64,000 nucleotides of DNA, from NCBI GenBank assembly GCA_040904765.1, contig JBBDST010000065.1, forward strand, positions 1-64,000, in the 5' to 3' direction. Position 1 is the first letter of the stretch. Each line of letters starts with the position of its first letter. This document shows positions 1 to 8,778 of the stretch, piece by piece. Source of the stretch: JBBDST01 sp040904765. Lineage in GTDB: Bacteria > Actinomycetota > Nitriliruptoria > Nitriliruptorales > Nitriliruptoraceae. The notes under the pieces are model-generated. The model worked only from the letters and a program-made list of their open reading frames with translations. It had not been told where the DNA came from and searched no databases. The translations under genes were made by a program, and so were the position numbers.

Positions 1-1202
1 GATGCAGCGACCACAAACCCGTCGCAAGCGTCTTCCTTAAACCACTCCTCCATCCTGTCTGCGATATCCGCTGCAGTTCCTACCCACGCCGTCCGGAATG
101 TGCCACGACCGGTAATTTCAATAAAATTTCGTGGAGTCGGTTCCGGATAGACATCCAGAACGTGACGAACGGGTGTGAGTGAACCACTCATCCGGGCGAT
201 TTCATCGGCGGTAAACGGTTCGTCCAGTCCCTTATACGAGAAATCACAATTCCACACGGACTCAGCCAAGAGCGAAAGGCAGGCCTCATCTGTGACAAGC
301 GAGTCAATCAAGGCCTTCTTCTCTTCCGCCTCACTCTCCGTTTTTCCTACCACGAATTTTAATACTGGCAGCACCTTACAGTGATCTGGGTTTCGGCCTA
401 CTTGACTGAGCAAGTCTTTAAATTGGGCGTACTTCTTAATTCCAGCTTCTTTCGTGGGAGCGATCGTAAACACCATCTCAGCCCACTTCGCCGCAAACCG
501 TTCACCTTTCGGGCTTTCCCCTGCCTGCATAATCACAGGATTGCCTTGCGGCGAACGAGGGACTGTCAACGGGCCCTGTGTACGAAAATACTCACCTTCG
601 TAATCGACCGCGCGAACTTTACTTGGATCGGCGAACTCTCGAGCTTCCCTATCTACGATCAGCGCGTCGTGATCCCAACTGTTCCACAAAGCAAAAACTG
701 CCTGCATCATTTCTTCAGCAACGTCGTACCGCGAATCATGTGCGAGCAACTTATCCTGCCCCATGTTCCGCGATTCGGAATCGTTCACCGACGTGACCAC
801 ATTCCAGCAAATCCGTCCGCCCGAAAGATGGTCCAGCGTTTGGTACAGACGTGCAATGTGATACGGCTGATAGTACGTCGTCGAATACGTAGCCCCTAGG
901 CCAATGTGGTTCGTCACCGTACTCATCACGGCCATCAATGCAGAAACATCCAACTTGACCGGACGGACCCCTCTGCGCACCGCATGTTCATGACTGCTGC
1001 CATGCACGCTTGGCATAGCTTGACGGTCGTCAAAAAAAGCAGCGTGGAATTTGCCACGTTCGAGAATCCGTGCAACTTCCTGATAGTAGTCGGCAGTCAG
1101 GAAATCGGTTCGAGATTCCGGATGCAGCCAAGAACCTGGGAAATCGGAAACATTTGACCCCTGCAAAAACCCCACGAGCGTCATTGAATCGCTGCGCACC
1201 AC
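1..1202 (-). CDS. LLM-class flavin-dependent monooxygenase, NtaA/SnaA/DszA type, 3' end cut by window edge
   Basis: The minus frame is open from a GTG at 1202 (or the adjacent GTG at 1199, or ATG at 1184) to the window edge. GGGAGG at 1210-1215 sits 7 bases before the first GTG. The protein shows the family hallmarks: an N-terminal GSWLHPES segment, ATYSTTYY, GGRICWNVVTS followed by NMGQD, and PVIMQAGES. It aligns without gaps over most of its length with the second copy at 17636-18970, so the missing C-terminus should be about 50 residues. The family uses reduced FMN from a partner reductase to oxygenate small organic substrates such as nitrilotriacetate, sulfones or peptides-antibiotics; the substrate here cannot be read from sequence. 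No flavin reductase gene is visible nearby. Confidence 0.88.
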   Translation of the reverse strand, partial: MVRSDSMTLVGFLQGSNVSDFPGSWLHPESRTDFLTADYYQEVARILERGKFHAAFFDDRQAMPSVHGSSHEHAVRRGVRPVKLDVSALMAVMSTVTNHIGLGATYSTTYYQPYHIARLYQTLDHLSGGRICWNVVTSVNDSESRNMGQDKLLAHDSRYDVAEEMMQAVFALWNSWDHDALIVDREAREFADPSKVRAVDYEGEYFRTQGPLTVPRSPQGNPVIMQAGESPKGERFAAKWAEMVFTIAPTKEAGIKKYAQFKDLLSQVGRNPDHCKVLPVLKFVVGKTESEAEEKKALIDSLVTDEACLSLLAESVWNCDFSYKGLDEPFTADEIARMSGSLTPVRHVLDVYPEPTPRNFIEITGRGTFRTAWVGTAADIADRMEEWFKEDACDGFVVAA

Positions 1203-1757
1203 AACAGAACCTCCCACTCTGCGCCGTCACGCCACACGCGTGAGACGAACACAACGCACTCCCGTGGCGTCAATTCTCAAACTAGCACAAGTTTTTTTAA
1301 CAACATCCGGCCTGTTTCAACTCACCCAATGCGCCTAGCAATCGCCCGTTTGTTGCCTCATATTTCAGACTTATGTGCCTTCATCAGCTGAATATTGATA
1401 ACTGATCTCGACGAGATCAGAAACCGAATCGAACCACTCAAGCCCCACCGGCAAACATCCGTTGGATGAAAGTACGAACGGTCAAACCCTGATCGGCACG
1501 AACGAGAAAAACCGCCACGGCTTTCATAGACACTGCCCCTTCAAACGGAATCAAGATGACACCGTCAACACTTTACTCGCGAACCTGCTTCAAATTCGGT
1601 TGGCCTGTAACGACAGAGACGGCCCAACGCTCGAAGTCCACCAATGACGAGACGTGCTAGGCGGAACTTCGTGCCTACGGGGCCAGAAAATCCTTGCTCA
1701 GTGCCTGCCAATAGCCAACGGACATAAGCCACTGAACTCTCTCATCTCAGGTTCAGC
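1203..1757. other. Intergenic region, no supported gene
   Basis: This 555-base stretch lies between the start of the first monooxygenase and the end of the racemase gene. The minus strand has only short open frames with no recognisable domain, for example a 29-codon frame at 1438-1527. It holds one clear 19-base palindrome, listed separately, and otherwise nothing I can name. Confidence 0.6.
1402..1420. promoter_or_regulatory. 19-bp perfect palindrome, candidate operator
   Basis: The arms CTGATCTCG and CGAGATCAG match perfectly around a single A. The site lies about 200 bases upstream of the monooxygenase start on its coding strand. Size and symmetry suit a dimeric regulator of the TetR, GntR or MarR type. 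No T-run follows it, so it does not look like a terminator. Confidence 0.45.
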
Positions 1758-2837
1758 TCAGCCCGTATCGGTCTCCGGGGACTCCACGAACTCCTTGGCG
1801 ACAAACGGTGAAGTCATGGCTCGCAGCAACGCGCTGTAGTTCGGTACGAAGCGAAGTTCCGCGCCGATCTGAAACGGCTCAGTGGACGTCAGCACCAGAT
1901 GATCACTGCTAGCCCCAACGATCTGCGTTCCCGCCGGCGAAACCAGACCCATCGGATCGACGTCCTGCTGTCCAAGCGCCAGGATCGTCTGCGCTACCAA
2001 CCCGTGGTCGACTGGCACGTCCGGCGGACCGAAGGCTGCCTGGGCGGTGCGTCCCCAGGGCAGGGATGGCTTGATTTTTGATTCGATCACCTCAGCGACC
2101 AACGTGATGGCGTCTGTGTACAGGCCATCGATTGACCGGCGATGGAGCGGATCAAGACCCAACAGGAGCGACTCGCCCAGTCTCAAGTCGTTGACTCTCC
2201 CGACCGGGCCGTCTCCCAAAGCCCAGTCGAGGTTGGCAGAGTTGCCGCCCGAGACGATCCCAAGATGAATGCCGAAACTCCTCTCGATCGAGGCGACGAG
2301 CCTAGAGAAGTCGGCCATCTTTGCGGCGTCTGGAACGACACCGCTGCGACAAGCGAGGTTCGTGCCGAGACCCTCAAGGGTGATGTTCGGCAGCCGCAAG
2401 ACCTCACGTACCACCTCGCCGAGGTCCGTTGGGAGGATGCCTTCCCGCAGGTCGCCGAGTTCAACCATCAGCACCACTTTGTGGGTTATTGCTTGGCTGC
2501 CTGCGGCCGCCGACAGTCCTGCGACGATGTCGATCTCGGTGTTAAAGCTCAAGTCCGCACAGCTGACAACCCGATCGAGCTGGCTGCGCATGGGAGAGCG
2601 AATCAGCGCCAGGGTCGCTGGAAGCTGGGCGCACCGCAGCTTCTCGAGATTCTCGATCCGGGAGTCACCGAGCGTGCGAACTCCAGCGCCAACCAGCGCA
2701 CGGCCGAGTTCCGGTGACCCGAGCGCTGCCTTGGTAACACCCGTTATGGCGATACCGCGTCGGGCCAGCCGTGCGATCAGGGTGCTGACGTTGTGGCTGA
2801 CCTTACGAAGATCGATCTCCAACCGCGGAGCGCTCAC
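1758..2837 (-). CDS. Alanine/ornithine racemase-family PLP enzyme
   Basis: This 359-residue protein belongs to the fold-type III PLP racemases related to ornithine racemase (Orr). The PLP lysine is K36 in the GVTKA motif. Other family signatures are LGDSRIENL near residue 57, GGNSANL near 198 and NDLRLGESLLLG near 217. The start is a GTG whose last two bases overlap the TGA of the DUF1611 gene (GTGA), so the two genes are translationally coupled. Orr-like enzymes interconvert L and D forms of ornithine, lysine or arginine. Coupling to a DgcN-like gene and the nearby GltS transporter make glutamate or another D-amino acid a reasonable alternative substrate; that is inference. Confidence 0.85.
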   Translation of the reverse strand: MSAPRLEIDLRKVSHNVSTLIARLARRGIAITGVTKAALGSPELGRALVGAGVRTLGDSRIENLEKLRCAQLPATLALIRSPMRSQLDRVVSCADLSFNTEIDIVAGLSAAAGSQAITHKVVLMVELGDLREGILPTDLGEVVREVLRLPNITLEGLGTNLACRSGVVPDAAKMADFSRLVASIERSFGIHLGIVSGGNSANLDWALGDGPVGRVNDLRLGESLLLGLDPLHRRSIDGLYTDAITLVAEVIESKIKPSLPWGRTAQAAFGPPDVPVDHGLVAQTILALGQQDVDPMGLVSPAGTQIVGASSDHLVLTSTEPFQIGAELRFVPNYSALLRAMTSPFVAKEFVESPETDTG

Positions 2838-3964
2838 GACGGTACGACGGTCAGCTTCCGGGCGAGCCGAGGAAATGCGAGTAAAACCATCTCGAGAAGG
2901 CGTTCCGGAGACCGGGTGAGTGCATCCGTAACCGGGATAGACAGAGTCGCCTCGTAGAGGGCGATGGCGGCCGAGACCTCAGCATCCGTCATGTTTTCAT
3001 GGTTAAGGGTCAGTCCGATGACCTTGGTGTCGGCGAACGTCTCAATGAGGTGAATCTCGCTCTGCGGTGTCGGCAGATCGAACATCGGGAAGTCGCTGAG
3101 CTGCGCCCGACCCGGTGCATGCTGGAGAACAACCCCATCAGGTCGACTGCCACGCAGAATGAACGCCGAACTGGAGTAGGCGGGATGGCTTAGTGCGCCC
3201 TGTCCCTCGATGATGATCACATCCGGATCCTCCCCCTCGAAGGCTTCCACGACGGCGGCTTCCATCTCCCCTGCCCCGAACTGGGAGGGAACCGCATCCA
3301 GGGCCAGACCGTAGAGCGCACCCTGCATCAGGCCGGTCTGCCCGGTTCCGACCAGCACCGCATGCAAGCCGCTGTTGTTGAGGGCTCGAGTCAACGCCGT
3401 TGCGGTCGTGCGTTTCCCGATTGCGCAATCGGTACCAAGTACAGCGATGCGCGGACAGGTGACCTTAAGAATATCTCCGCTGAATGTCCGCAGATCTTTC
3501 TTGGCACGTGGTCGCCGGATATCGATGATCTGTACGTCGTTGCGGTGGGCGGCGGCAACGAACTCAGGGTCTTCGCTAAGGAACTCGTGTAGACCGTTGA
3601 CGATGCTTAGACCACGGCACATCGCCTCAAGCAGGACATCACGCTCCAATGGCGAGAGCATCCCGCTCGTAGGTGCGAGCCCGAAGATGAAGAATTCGGG
3701 CAGGTCGCGAGCGTGCCGCAATGCGTCGTCGAGATCACGACGAATCGGGATGGCGTTGGCCTCGCCGTCAAGCACAATTCCAGAGTCGAGGCCCGCCTGT
3801 TCACTGTCAATCACCGCGAGGATCTCATATCTTTCGCTGTGTCGAACCAGCCCGTTGGCGGTCTTGCCGTCAATCCGACCAAAGTTTGCCTCGCAGTACA
3901 CCACCGCCGTCGGACGAGCGGTCTGGGTAGCAGCAGGAGACCCGATAACAGGAGAAATCGGCAC
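2834..3964 (-). CDS. DUF1611 family protein, DgcN-like (D-glutamate N-acetyltransferase family)
   Basis: The protein (376 residues from the chosen start) has the DUF1611 arrangement: an N-terminal Rossmann-like domain and a C-terminal P-loop domain with GTDCAIGKRTT near residues 177-187, followed by the IIIEGQGALSHPAY motif. DgcN, a characterised member, N-acetylates D-glutamate in marine bacteria. I chose GTG 3964 because GAGG at 3971-3974 lies 6 bases upstream; an in-frame GTG at 4003 would add 13 residues but has no ribosome site. The stop overlaps the racemase start. The usual partner DgcA is not visible; the racemase occupies its place. The enzymatic reaction in this organism is inferred. 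Confidence 0.8.
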   Translation of the reverse strand: MPISPVIGSPAATQTARPTAVVYCEANFGRIDGKTANGLVRHSERYEILAVIDSEQAGLDSGIVLDGEANAIPIRRDLDDALRHARDLPEFFIFGLAPTSGMLSPLERDVLLEAMCRGLSIVNGLHEFLSEDPEFVAAAHRNDVQIIDIRRPRAKKDLRTFSGDILKVTCPRIAVLGTDCAIGKRTTATALTRALNNSGLHAVLVGTGQTGLMQGALYGLALDAVPSQFGAGEMEAAVVEAFEGEDPDVIIIEGQGALSHPAYSSSAFILRGSRPDGVVLQHAPGRAQLSDFPMFDLPTPQSEIHLIETFADTKVIGLTLNHENMTDAEVSAAIALYEATLSIPVTDALTRSPERLLEMVLLAFPRLARKLTVVPS

Positions 3965-3996
3965 GATGCACCTCGAGGCGATAAGGCTCAGAGGAG

Positions 3997-4010
3997 GCGA
4001 CACATGTCGC
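3997..4010. promoter_or_regulatory. Palindrome GCGACA-CA-TGTCGC, possible operator
   Basis: A perfect 6-2-6 inverted repeat lies about 33 bases upstream of the DUF1611 start codon at 3964. Its position in the leader suits a repressor site, but it is short and could be chance. Confidence 0.3.
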
Positions 4011-4068
4011 GCCGACCCAGATCAGACGGCTATCGAGAAGTCCCCGCTAAGACGAGTGGACCTCTTGA

Positions 4069-4082
4069 TCCTACCAGTAGGA
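4069..4082. promoter_or_regulatory. Palindrome TCCTAC-CA-GTAGGA, possible operator
   Basis: A second perfect 6-2-6 repeat lies about 105 bases upstream of the same start. The core resembles short palindromes bound by GntR-type regulators. No regulator gene is adjacent, so its role is inferred from position only. Confidence 0.3.
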
Positions 4083-4532
4083 CCTGAGCTCTGCGGTGTC
4101 CTTTAGGCTTGTTCGTGCCCGGCTGTCGGCTATTCGGTGTGTTGTTTATCACCGTGTTGCGGCTAGGCAGTCCCCCTGCAGTCTCTAACAAATACCAAAG
4201 CATGCGCCAGCCAGTCCGCTACGTGAACCTTTCATACCACCCTCATTCCATGGCAGACGAGAGAACTGGCGTAAAACAAACGAGGAGAATAAAGCTAGCG
4301 GTAGACAACGCTTTTTCTTGCCTTTATTGCAGCTGTTTAACCTCGGCTTTATCAAGGTCTGACGATCGTGCCCGCCTTCTTGATGGCGAACGTGTGCCTG
4401 CCGTCAAGATCTCGTAACAATGGGTTTCGTTTGCGATCTGTCGATCTTGGTTCAGTAGAAACACCCGCCAAGGACCATTGAGAAGACTCAACGGGCAGCA
4501 ATTTCTGACGGTTTATCGACTGCATGCGACGC

Positions 4533-6029
4533 TCAATGTGTTTCCTGCCGATTTTGTTTGGCACCAAAATTACGGATCCCAAACACGATCCAGAACACGG
4601 TGAGCACTGTGGCACCTAGTAGCACCGGCACCGGACCAAGTTGGGCTATGAGCGGAATTGAAGCTGCCGTGAACAATCCCCCACCCACAACCGGTTCAAA
4701 AAGCAGTTGCTTGTAACCAAAGGCCTCAAATGCACCCGATTTATTGTCGGGATCTGCCATCCGCATCAGCAACAGACCGGTGACGGTCATTCCCATGGAC
4801 TGCCCGAAATCGCCAAGCCCTCGTTCGTAGGCATAGGTCGGAATAATTCTTGGGGCAAGCAGGAGAAAGGCGCCAATATTCCATGCGATACCTGCAACCG
4901 CCAAAATCACAAAGGGAGCCAAATTGCCGCCAATTGCGGTAAGGGAAAGCGTGCCGAGCGCCGCCACAATAATCAGGTCAAGGGCAGTACCAGAGATGCG
5001 GTTCATGAGTTGCCGGTCGATTGCAAATATGCCGGTCCGATCGATAACTATCTGGAGCGCAGCGCCTCCAAGCATTGCCATAGGAAACAACGGCACATGC
5101 GTGAGTAGTTCGAAGCCACCGTCCGCAGCCCATGTTGCCTGTTCGAGTGCGGTCAACGCTTCAAGCATCAGCCATCCGATAGCGATTGCAACCGCGACGA
5201 ATCCAAAATGCAGCGAAAGTGGGTCGGTCGTTCCGTCTCGTTCGGGCACATCCTCACGTTCGTCAAAGTCGTCAAACTCCTCGTCATCGTCGTTTGCGAG
5301 TTTTGGATCACCGGATTCGGTGAGGGTGAGCCGACCGGTGCGCACACCCCAGTTGACGATCGCAGTTCCAAACAGGACACCACTGATTAAGCCAATAGTC
5401 GCCAACCCAAGAGCCAGATCGGTGCCTTCAGCAAAACCGAATGCCTCGAACGTGTCTACAAGACCTGCAGATGTTCCGTGGCCTCCTTGAAATCCGATCT
5501 CGATTAACGCGCCTGCCATCGGGCTCATCCCAAAAATCGGAGACAAGACGAGCAGTCCTAGGGTGATACCCACGACATACTGTCCCCAGGCGACACTTTG
5601 ACCAAACGCAGCCTGTGGTCCTGCCAGTTGCCAGACTTTACGGATCCCCGGGATCGGTTTACCCAGAAAAAGCGCAGCAAACACCACGTTGATTAAAATT
5701 ACGGGCAGTTGCGACCAGACCTGCTCAACCGATTCGGATAAGACTCCATTTGCGAGCAACTCTGGCCCGCCCAACAACGTGACGATGCGACCGAGCACCT
5801 GAGGGCCCAACAACAGCACCAGCAACCCACCGATAATCGAAGCTGGCAGGAATAGACGGCGAAACACGCTGACTCTTCGTCGGATGAGTTTTGCGACAAC
5901 CAGCACAAGACCGATAGCAAGTAGTGCCCCGAAAACTTCCGGTACCGACAACTGCAACGTGCCTCCTGTGTTTGACAGGCCATTTACCGTACTATCCGCA
6001 AGCACGTTTAGTTGGGTCAGATGCCTCAT
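4533..6029 (-). CDS. gltS: Sodium/glutamate symporter family protein (GltS/ESS family)
   Basis: A polytopic inner-membrane protein of about 498 residues with roughly ten or more hydrophobic segments in two halves, separated by a highly acidic cytoplasmic loop near residues 245-270. The motifs GFQGGHGTSAG in the first half and GLGDFGQSMGMTVTG in the second are the glycine-rich pore loops of the ESS family, which takes up glutamate with sodium. The ATG at 6029 lacks a good ribosome site; an AGGAGG near 5960 sits before TTG codons beginning LQLSVPEVFG, so the true N-terminus may be about 25 residues shorter. It lies upstream of the DUF1611-racemase pair on the same strand but 0.57 kb away. Stereospecificity cannot be read from sequence. 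Confidence 0.88.
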   Translation of the reverse strand: MRHLTQLNVLADSTVNGLSNTGGTLQLSVPEVFGALLAIGLVLVVAKLIRRRVSVFRRLFLPASIIGGLLVLLLGPQVLGRIVTLLGGPELLANGVLSESVEQVWSQLPVILINVVFAALFLGKPIPGIRKVWQLAGPQAAFGQSVAWGQYVVGITLGLLVLSPIFGMSPMAGALIEIGFQGGHGTSAGLVDTFEAFGFAEGTDLALGLATIGLISGVLFGTAIVNWGVRTGRLTLTESGDPKLANDDDEEFDDFDEREDVPERDGTTDPLSLHFGFVAVAIAIGWLMLEALTALEQATWAADGGFELLTHVPLFPMAMLGGAALQIVIDRTGIFAIDRQLMNRISGTALDLIIVAALGTLSLTAIGGNLAPFVILAVAGIAWNIGAFLLLAPRIIPTYAYERGLGDFGQSMGMTVTGLLLMRMADPDNKSGAFEAFGYKQLLFEPVVGGGLFTAASIPLIAQLGPVPVLLGATVLTVFWIVFGIRNFGAKQNRQETH

Positions 6030-6091
6030 TCACGACAGCATCCCCAGCCACCGTGACCTTTGTTGGTGATCTGTAGTTCGCGCTTAACGCA

Positions 6092-6123
6092 CCGGTCATG
6101 ATCGACGACCGGTCGGTCATGAC
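6092..6123. promoter_or_regulatory. Direct repeats CGGTCATGA, 21 bp apart, with nested ACCGGTC/GACCGGT inverted repeat
   Basis: CGGTCATGA occurs at 6094-6102 and 6115-6123, exactly 21 bases apart, about two helical turns. ACCGGTC at 6092-6098 and GACCGGT at 6108-6114 also form an inverted repeat. The element sits between the divergent gltS and sortase genes, 33 bases before the sortase start. It looks like a tandem binding site for a regulator of one or both genes. Confidence 0.45.
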
Positions 6124-6155
6124 GAAAAAGAACCGGACCCCATACCCTCATACAG

Positions 6156-6839
6156 ATGATCAGTCAAACGCTCCGCCGACACCCAGGCTCGCTTGAGCGT
6201 GCGCTATTGATTGCTGCCGTGATGGTTTTGACAGCCTGCACGAATACCGCACAAACCGTGTCTGTTGATGACCAACGCGTCCCTCATCTTTTCACCGAAC
6301 CTCAAGCCATCGCGCCTAAAGAGCATGAAGACGCGAGTTTCGATACTAAAAGAAATGCCGACGCGGCCATCATCACAAAGCCGGCCGGGCTTGTCATCGA
6401 GACACTTGGGGTAGCGATGCCGGTTGTGGCCGTCGGGCTTGAAGATGACGGTGCAATGGAGATCCCTGAGGACGTCATGACTGCAGGCCACTACAACCCT
6501 GGCGGGTTGGGTGTGCTGCCTGGTAGCCCTGGTACAGCTGTGTTCGCCGCCCATGTTGATTCGCGTCAGCAAGGACGCGGAGCGCTGTATGAACTGTCGA
6601 CAATGAACGTAAACGACCTGATTGGTATTGCTAGTCCAGACGGCACAATGCACATGTGGCGGGTCACTGAAGTGGTGACCTACCGTAAGGAAGTGTTGCC
6701 GTTTGACGATCTCTTTACGTTTGCCGGCCCGTCTCGAATCGCCGTAATTACGTGTGGTGGCGAGTTTGACCGCAGTGCTCGCTCTTACACGCATAATGTT
6801 GTGGTGCTTGCCGAACCAACTGACAGCGCCGCGAGTTAG
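6156..6839 (+). CDS. Class F-type sortase with lipoprotein signal
   Basis: This 227-residue protein has an N-terminal hydrophobic segment (about 16-27) ending in the lipobox LTAC with C28, so it is probably exported and lipid-anchored. The sortase core follows. The catalytic residues are H133 in VFAAHVDS, C200 in ITCGGEFD, and an arginine just before SYTHNVVV, probably R209. The TCGG-FD pattern is typical of class F sortases of Actinomycetota, cysteine transpeptidases that join sorting-signal proteins to an acceptor or act as housekeeping hydrolases. No substrate with an LPXTG-like tail is in the window. Its TAG stop overlaps the TAA stop of the convergent phosphoesterase gene. Confidence 0.82.
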   Translation: MISQTLRRHPGSLERALLIAAVMVLTACTNTAQTVSVDDQRVPHLFTEPQAIAPKEHEDASFDTKRNADAAIITKPAGLVIETLGVAMPVVAVGLEDDGAMEIPEDVMTAGHYNPGGLGVLPGSPGTAVFAAHVDSRQQGRGALYELSTMNVNDLIGIASPDGTMHMWRVTEVVTYRKEVLPFDDLFTFAGPSRIAVITCGGEFDRSARSYTHNVVVLAEPTDSAAS

Positions 6840-7756
6840 TGTGTAGACATCTCGTCGGGACGCACCCGCGGGACATCGCGCCGGACACGTAACTCTTCGG
6901 TGTCAGTAAAACATGGCAATGGTGGCACCCAGCGTGTCACTGTCGGCGTAAACGTTAACTGGATCGGGTCACGACCAACCACGGTCCAAGTAACGGTCTG
7001 ACCCAGTTCGATCACACCCATCGCTGCGGCAGGCGCTCCGCCAGTCGTGAAACTTTCGGTCAATGACTGCTGTGTCAGATGGGTGATCCCGCCAACTGTC
7101 GTCACCGAATTTTCGTGCACATGTCCTGTAAGGACAACGACGGGAACTGTTGCAAGTTGCAAAGCTGCGCGCATGCGGGCTGACGTTGGGTAGGTGGAAA
7201 TCTCTGGGTTATGTTTGAAATAGTAGTTTTCGTGAAAGATCCGGCCTGAGAACGGAACATGGGCGATCACCAGACACGGTCGGTCTGCGTTTTGCAGCGT
7301 CCGAGCGAGCCATACCGTGTCTTCTTCAGCGGGTGAAAAACCCGATTGGTTGGTTTCGCTGCGATAAATCCGGCTGTCGACTCGCCAGACGACGATCCGC
7401 CAACCGCCAATGTCAAGCGTTTCATGGCCCAGCGGGACACCGAGTAATTCTTCGTTTTCACGCACAGTGAGTTGATCGACATCATGATTGCCGTTGATGT
7501 GAATACATGGTTTTGGTAGTTGACGAAACATTTGGGCCACTTCAGCCATGTTGCTGCGGTCGGTCGCATGATCCACGTCGTTAATTCGGTCTCCCAAATC
7601 AAGGACGTGGCTGACGTTTGCCTCAGCCACAAACTGGGCAAAGTCGTGCATCAATGCCGGTGCTGTTTCGCCTCGTTTGGTGAACACCGGGGGGCCGTAA
7701 TGCACATCGGTTACGACGGCCAGTCTGGCTATCGTCCCGTTCATCGACGTGTCCAT
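6836..7756 (-). CDS. Calcineurin-like metallophosphoesterase
   Basis: The five metal-binding blocks of the family are present in order: DVHYG, LDLGDRIND, INGNHDVD, VIAHVPF and LTGHVHEN. The protein binds two metal ions and hydrolyses phosphomonoesters or diesters; the substrate is unknown. No signal peptide is seen, so it should be cytoplasmic. Three successive ATG codons begin at 7762; the third, at 7756, has AAAGG 6 bases upstream and is preferred. It follows the HAD phosphatase gene after a few bases, and the two probably form one transcript. The 3' end overlaps the sortase stop codon in a tail-to-tail arrangement. Confidence 0.88.
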   Translation of the reverse strand: MDTSMNGTIARLAVVTDVHYGPPVFTKRGETAPALMHDFAQFVAEANVSHVLDLGDRINDVDHATDRSNMAEVAQMFRQLPKPCIHINGNHDVDQLTVRENEELLGVPLGHETLDIGGWRIVVWRVDSRIYRSETNQSGFSPAEEDTVWLARTLQNADRPCLVIAHVPFSGRIFHENYYFKHNPEISTYPTSARMRAALQLATVPVVVLTGHVHENSVTTVGGITHLTQQSLTESFTTGGAPAAAMGVIELGQTVTWTVVGRDPIQLTFTPTVTRWVPPLPCFTDTEELRVRRDVPRVRPDEMSTH

Positions 7757-7765
7757 CATCATCCT

Positions 7766-8512
7766 TTACCGGTTGGTGCTGTGGCGTTGATCAACGTGCA
7801 TGAAACGAATAGCTGCCGCGGCTGCGGCCGCGCCATCAGTTGCGGCCGTATCGCCAATCATTACGGCGTCTGCGGCTGACACCTCGAACTGTTCAAGTGC
7901 GCGTGTAAGCAGTAACGGTGCGGGTTTACCGATGATTCGTTCAGGTGTCGTGCCGGTGGCTGATGCCACAGCTGCCCACAAAGCTCCTGTTTCTGGTACA
8001 GGGACACCGTCGGGGCGTGGATGGGATGGGTCAGGATTCGTAACCCAAACCGGAGTGCCGGCTGTTACGAGCGCCATCATGTCTGCAAGATCAGTAAAAG
8101 TGAAGGTCGTGTCGCGTGCGAGCAAGACATGCTGAGGGTTTTCATCTGCCCGACATACCGCCAAATCGCAGCTCACTGCGAACTGTTTTAGTGTTTGTGA
8201 GCCGTAGATGACCACAGACGTTTGTGGTTTTTCATGGGCGAGCTGTCGCACTGCCCGCTCGCCGGCCAAAAACGCATGCTCGGCAGGTAAAGCTAATCCG
8301 AGGCCAGCCAGTCGGGCGGACAGCGTCACGCCGATGTCTTCTGAATTGTTTGATACGACCGCAAGTTTGTGTCGGTACCGGGCGAAAAGCTCGTCAACAC
8401 CGGCCAAGACAGTCGAACCTGAAATCAGGCACCCGTCAAGGTCAGCCAAGATCAGCTGTGCGTTGTCGAACAGTTCCCAGTCGTACGCAGTTAATGGACG
8501 CGACCGGTCCAC
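7766..8512 (-). CDS. HAD-superfamily phosphatase, NagD/HAD-IIA type
   Basis: The motif I aspartates are in LADLDGCLI, motif II is VVSNNSED, motif III lysine is in IIGKPAP and motif IV is MIGDTAATDG. The C2-type cap between motifs II and III and the overall length match HAD-IIA phosphatases such as NagD or phosphoglycolate phosphatase homologues. The exact substrate is unknown. The frame stays open upstream to 8857, overlapping the neighbouring crotonase gene, so the real start is internal; GTG 8512 places the nucleophile near residue 22, usual for the family, but no good ribosome site is seen. It is followed closely by the metallophosphoesterase. Confidence 0.8.
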   Translation of the reverse strand: MDRSRPLTAYDWELFDNAQLILADLDGCLISGSTVLAGVDELFARYRHKLAVVSNNSEDIGVTLSARLAGLGLALPAEHAFLAGERAVRQLAHEKPQTSVVIYGSQTLKQFAVSCDLAVCRADENPQHVLLARDTTFTFTDLADMMALVTAGTPVWVTNPDPSHPRPDGVPVPETGALWAAVASATGTTPERIIGKPAPLLLTRALEQFEVSAADAVMIGDTAATDGAAAAAAAIRFMHVDQRHSTNR

Positions 8513-8778
8513 TATCGGTTGGCGATCATATGTGTGCGCTCTCCCTCGCTCACCGCATGTAGCCTGAAATTGGGTACTTACCCGCACTACTTTAGACCGG
8601 CTGGCCAACATGTGGGAGTAGCAATTTGGCGTTGGGCCTGAATTAACCTTTAGAGCGCTGCACGTGCCGCCCATGATCATGGTTACGTCACCGTTGCGCG
8701 CTTGGCGTTGGCATCGGCTGACGACGGTGGTGTGTGTCGTCGCGAGCTGAAAGTGTTGCGTGACGAGGTGTAAGTGAT

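Larger units (their letters stand above)
3965..4532. other. Intergenic leader between gltS and the DUF1611 gene
   Basis: About 570 bases carry no supported gene; the open frames on either strand are short and resemble no family. Two short palindromes lie close to the DUF1611 start and are listed separately. The remainder shows no recognisable riboswitch or terminator. Confidence 0.6.

Noticed and set aside
1438..1527. A 29-codon minus-strand peptide in the gene-free region
   Set aside because: Too short to support without homologues and no convincing ribosome site.
2142..2919. Plus-strand open frames of 190-216 residues opposite the racemase gene
   Set aside because: They are antisense to a protein with clear family motifs and have no recognisable domain.
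3375..4106. A 243-residue plus-strand frame opposite the DUF1611 gene
   Set aside because: Arginine/serine-rich antisense composition and no motif; the minus strand has a P-loop protein.
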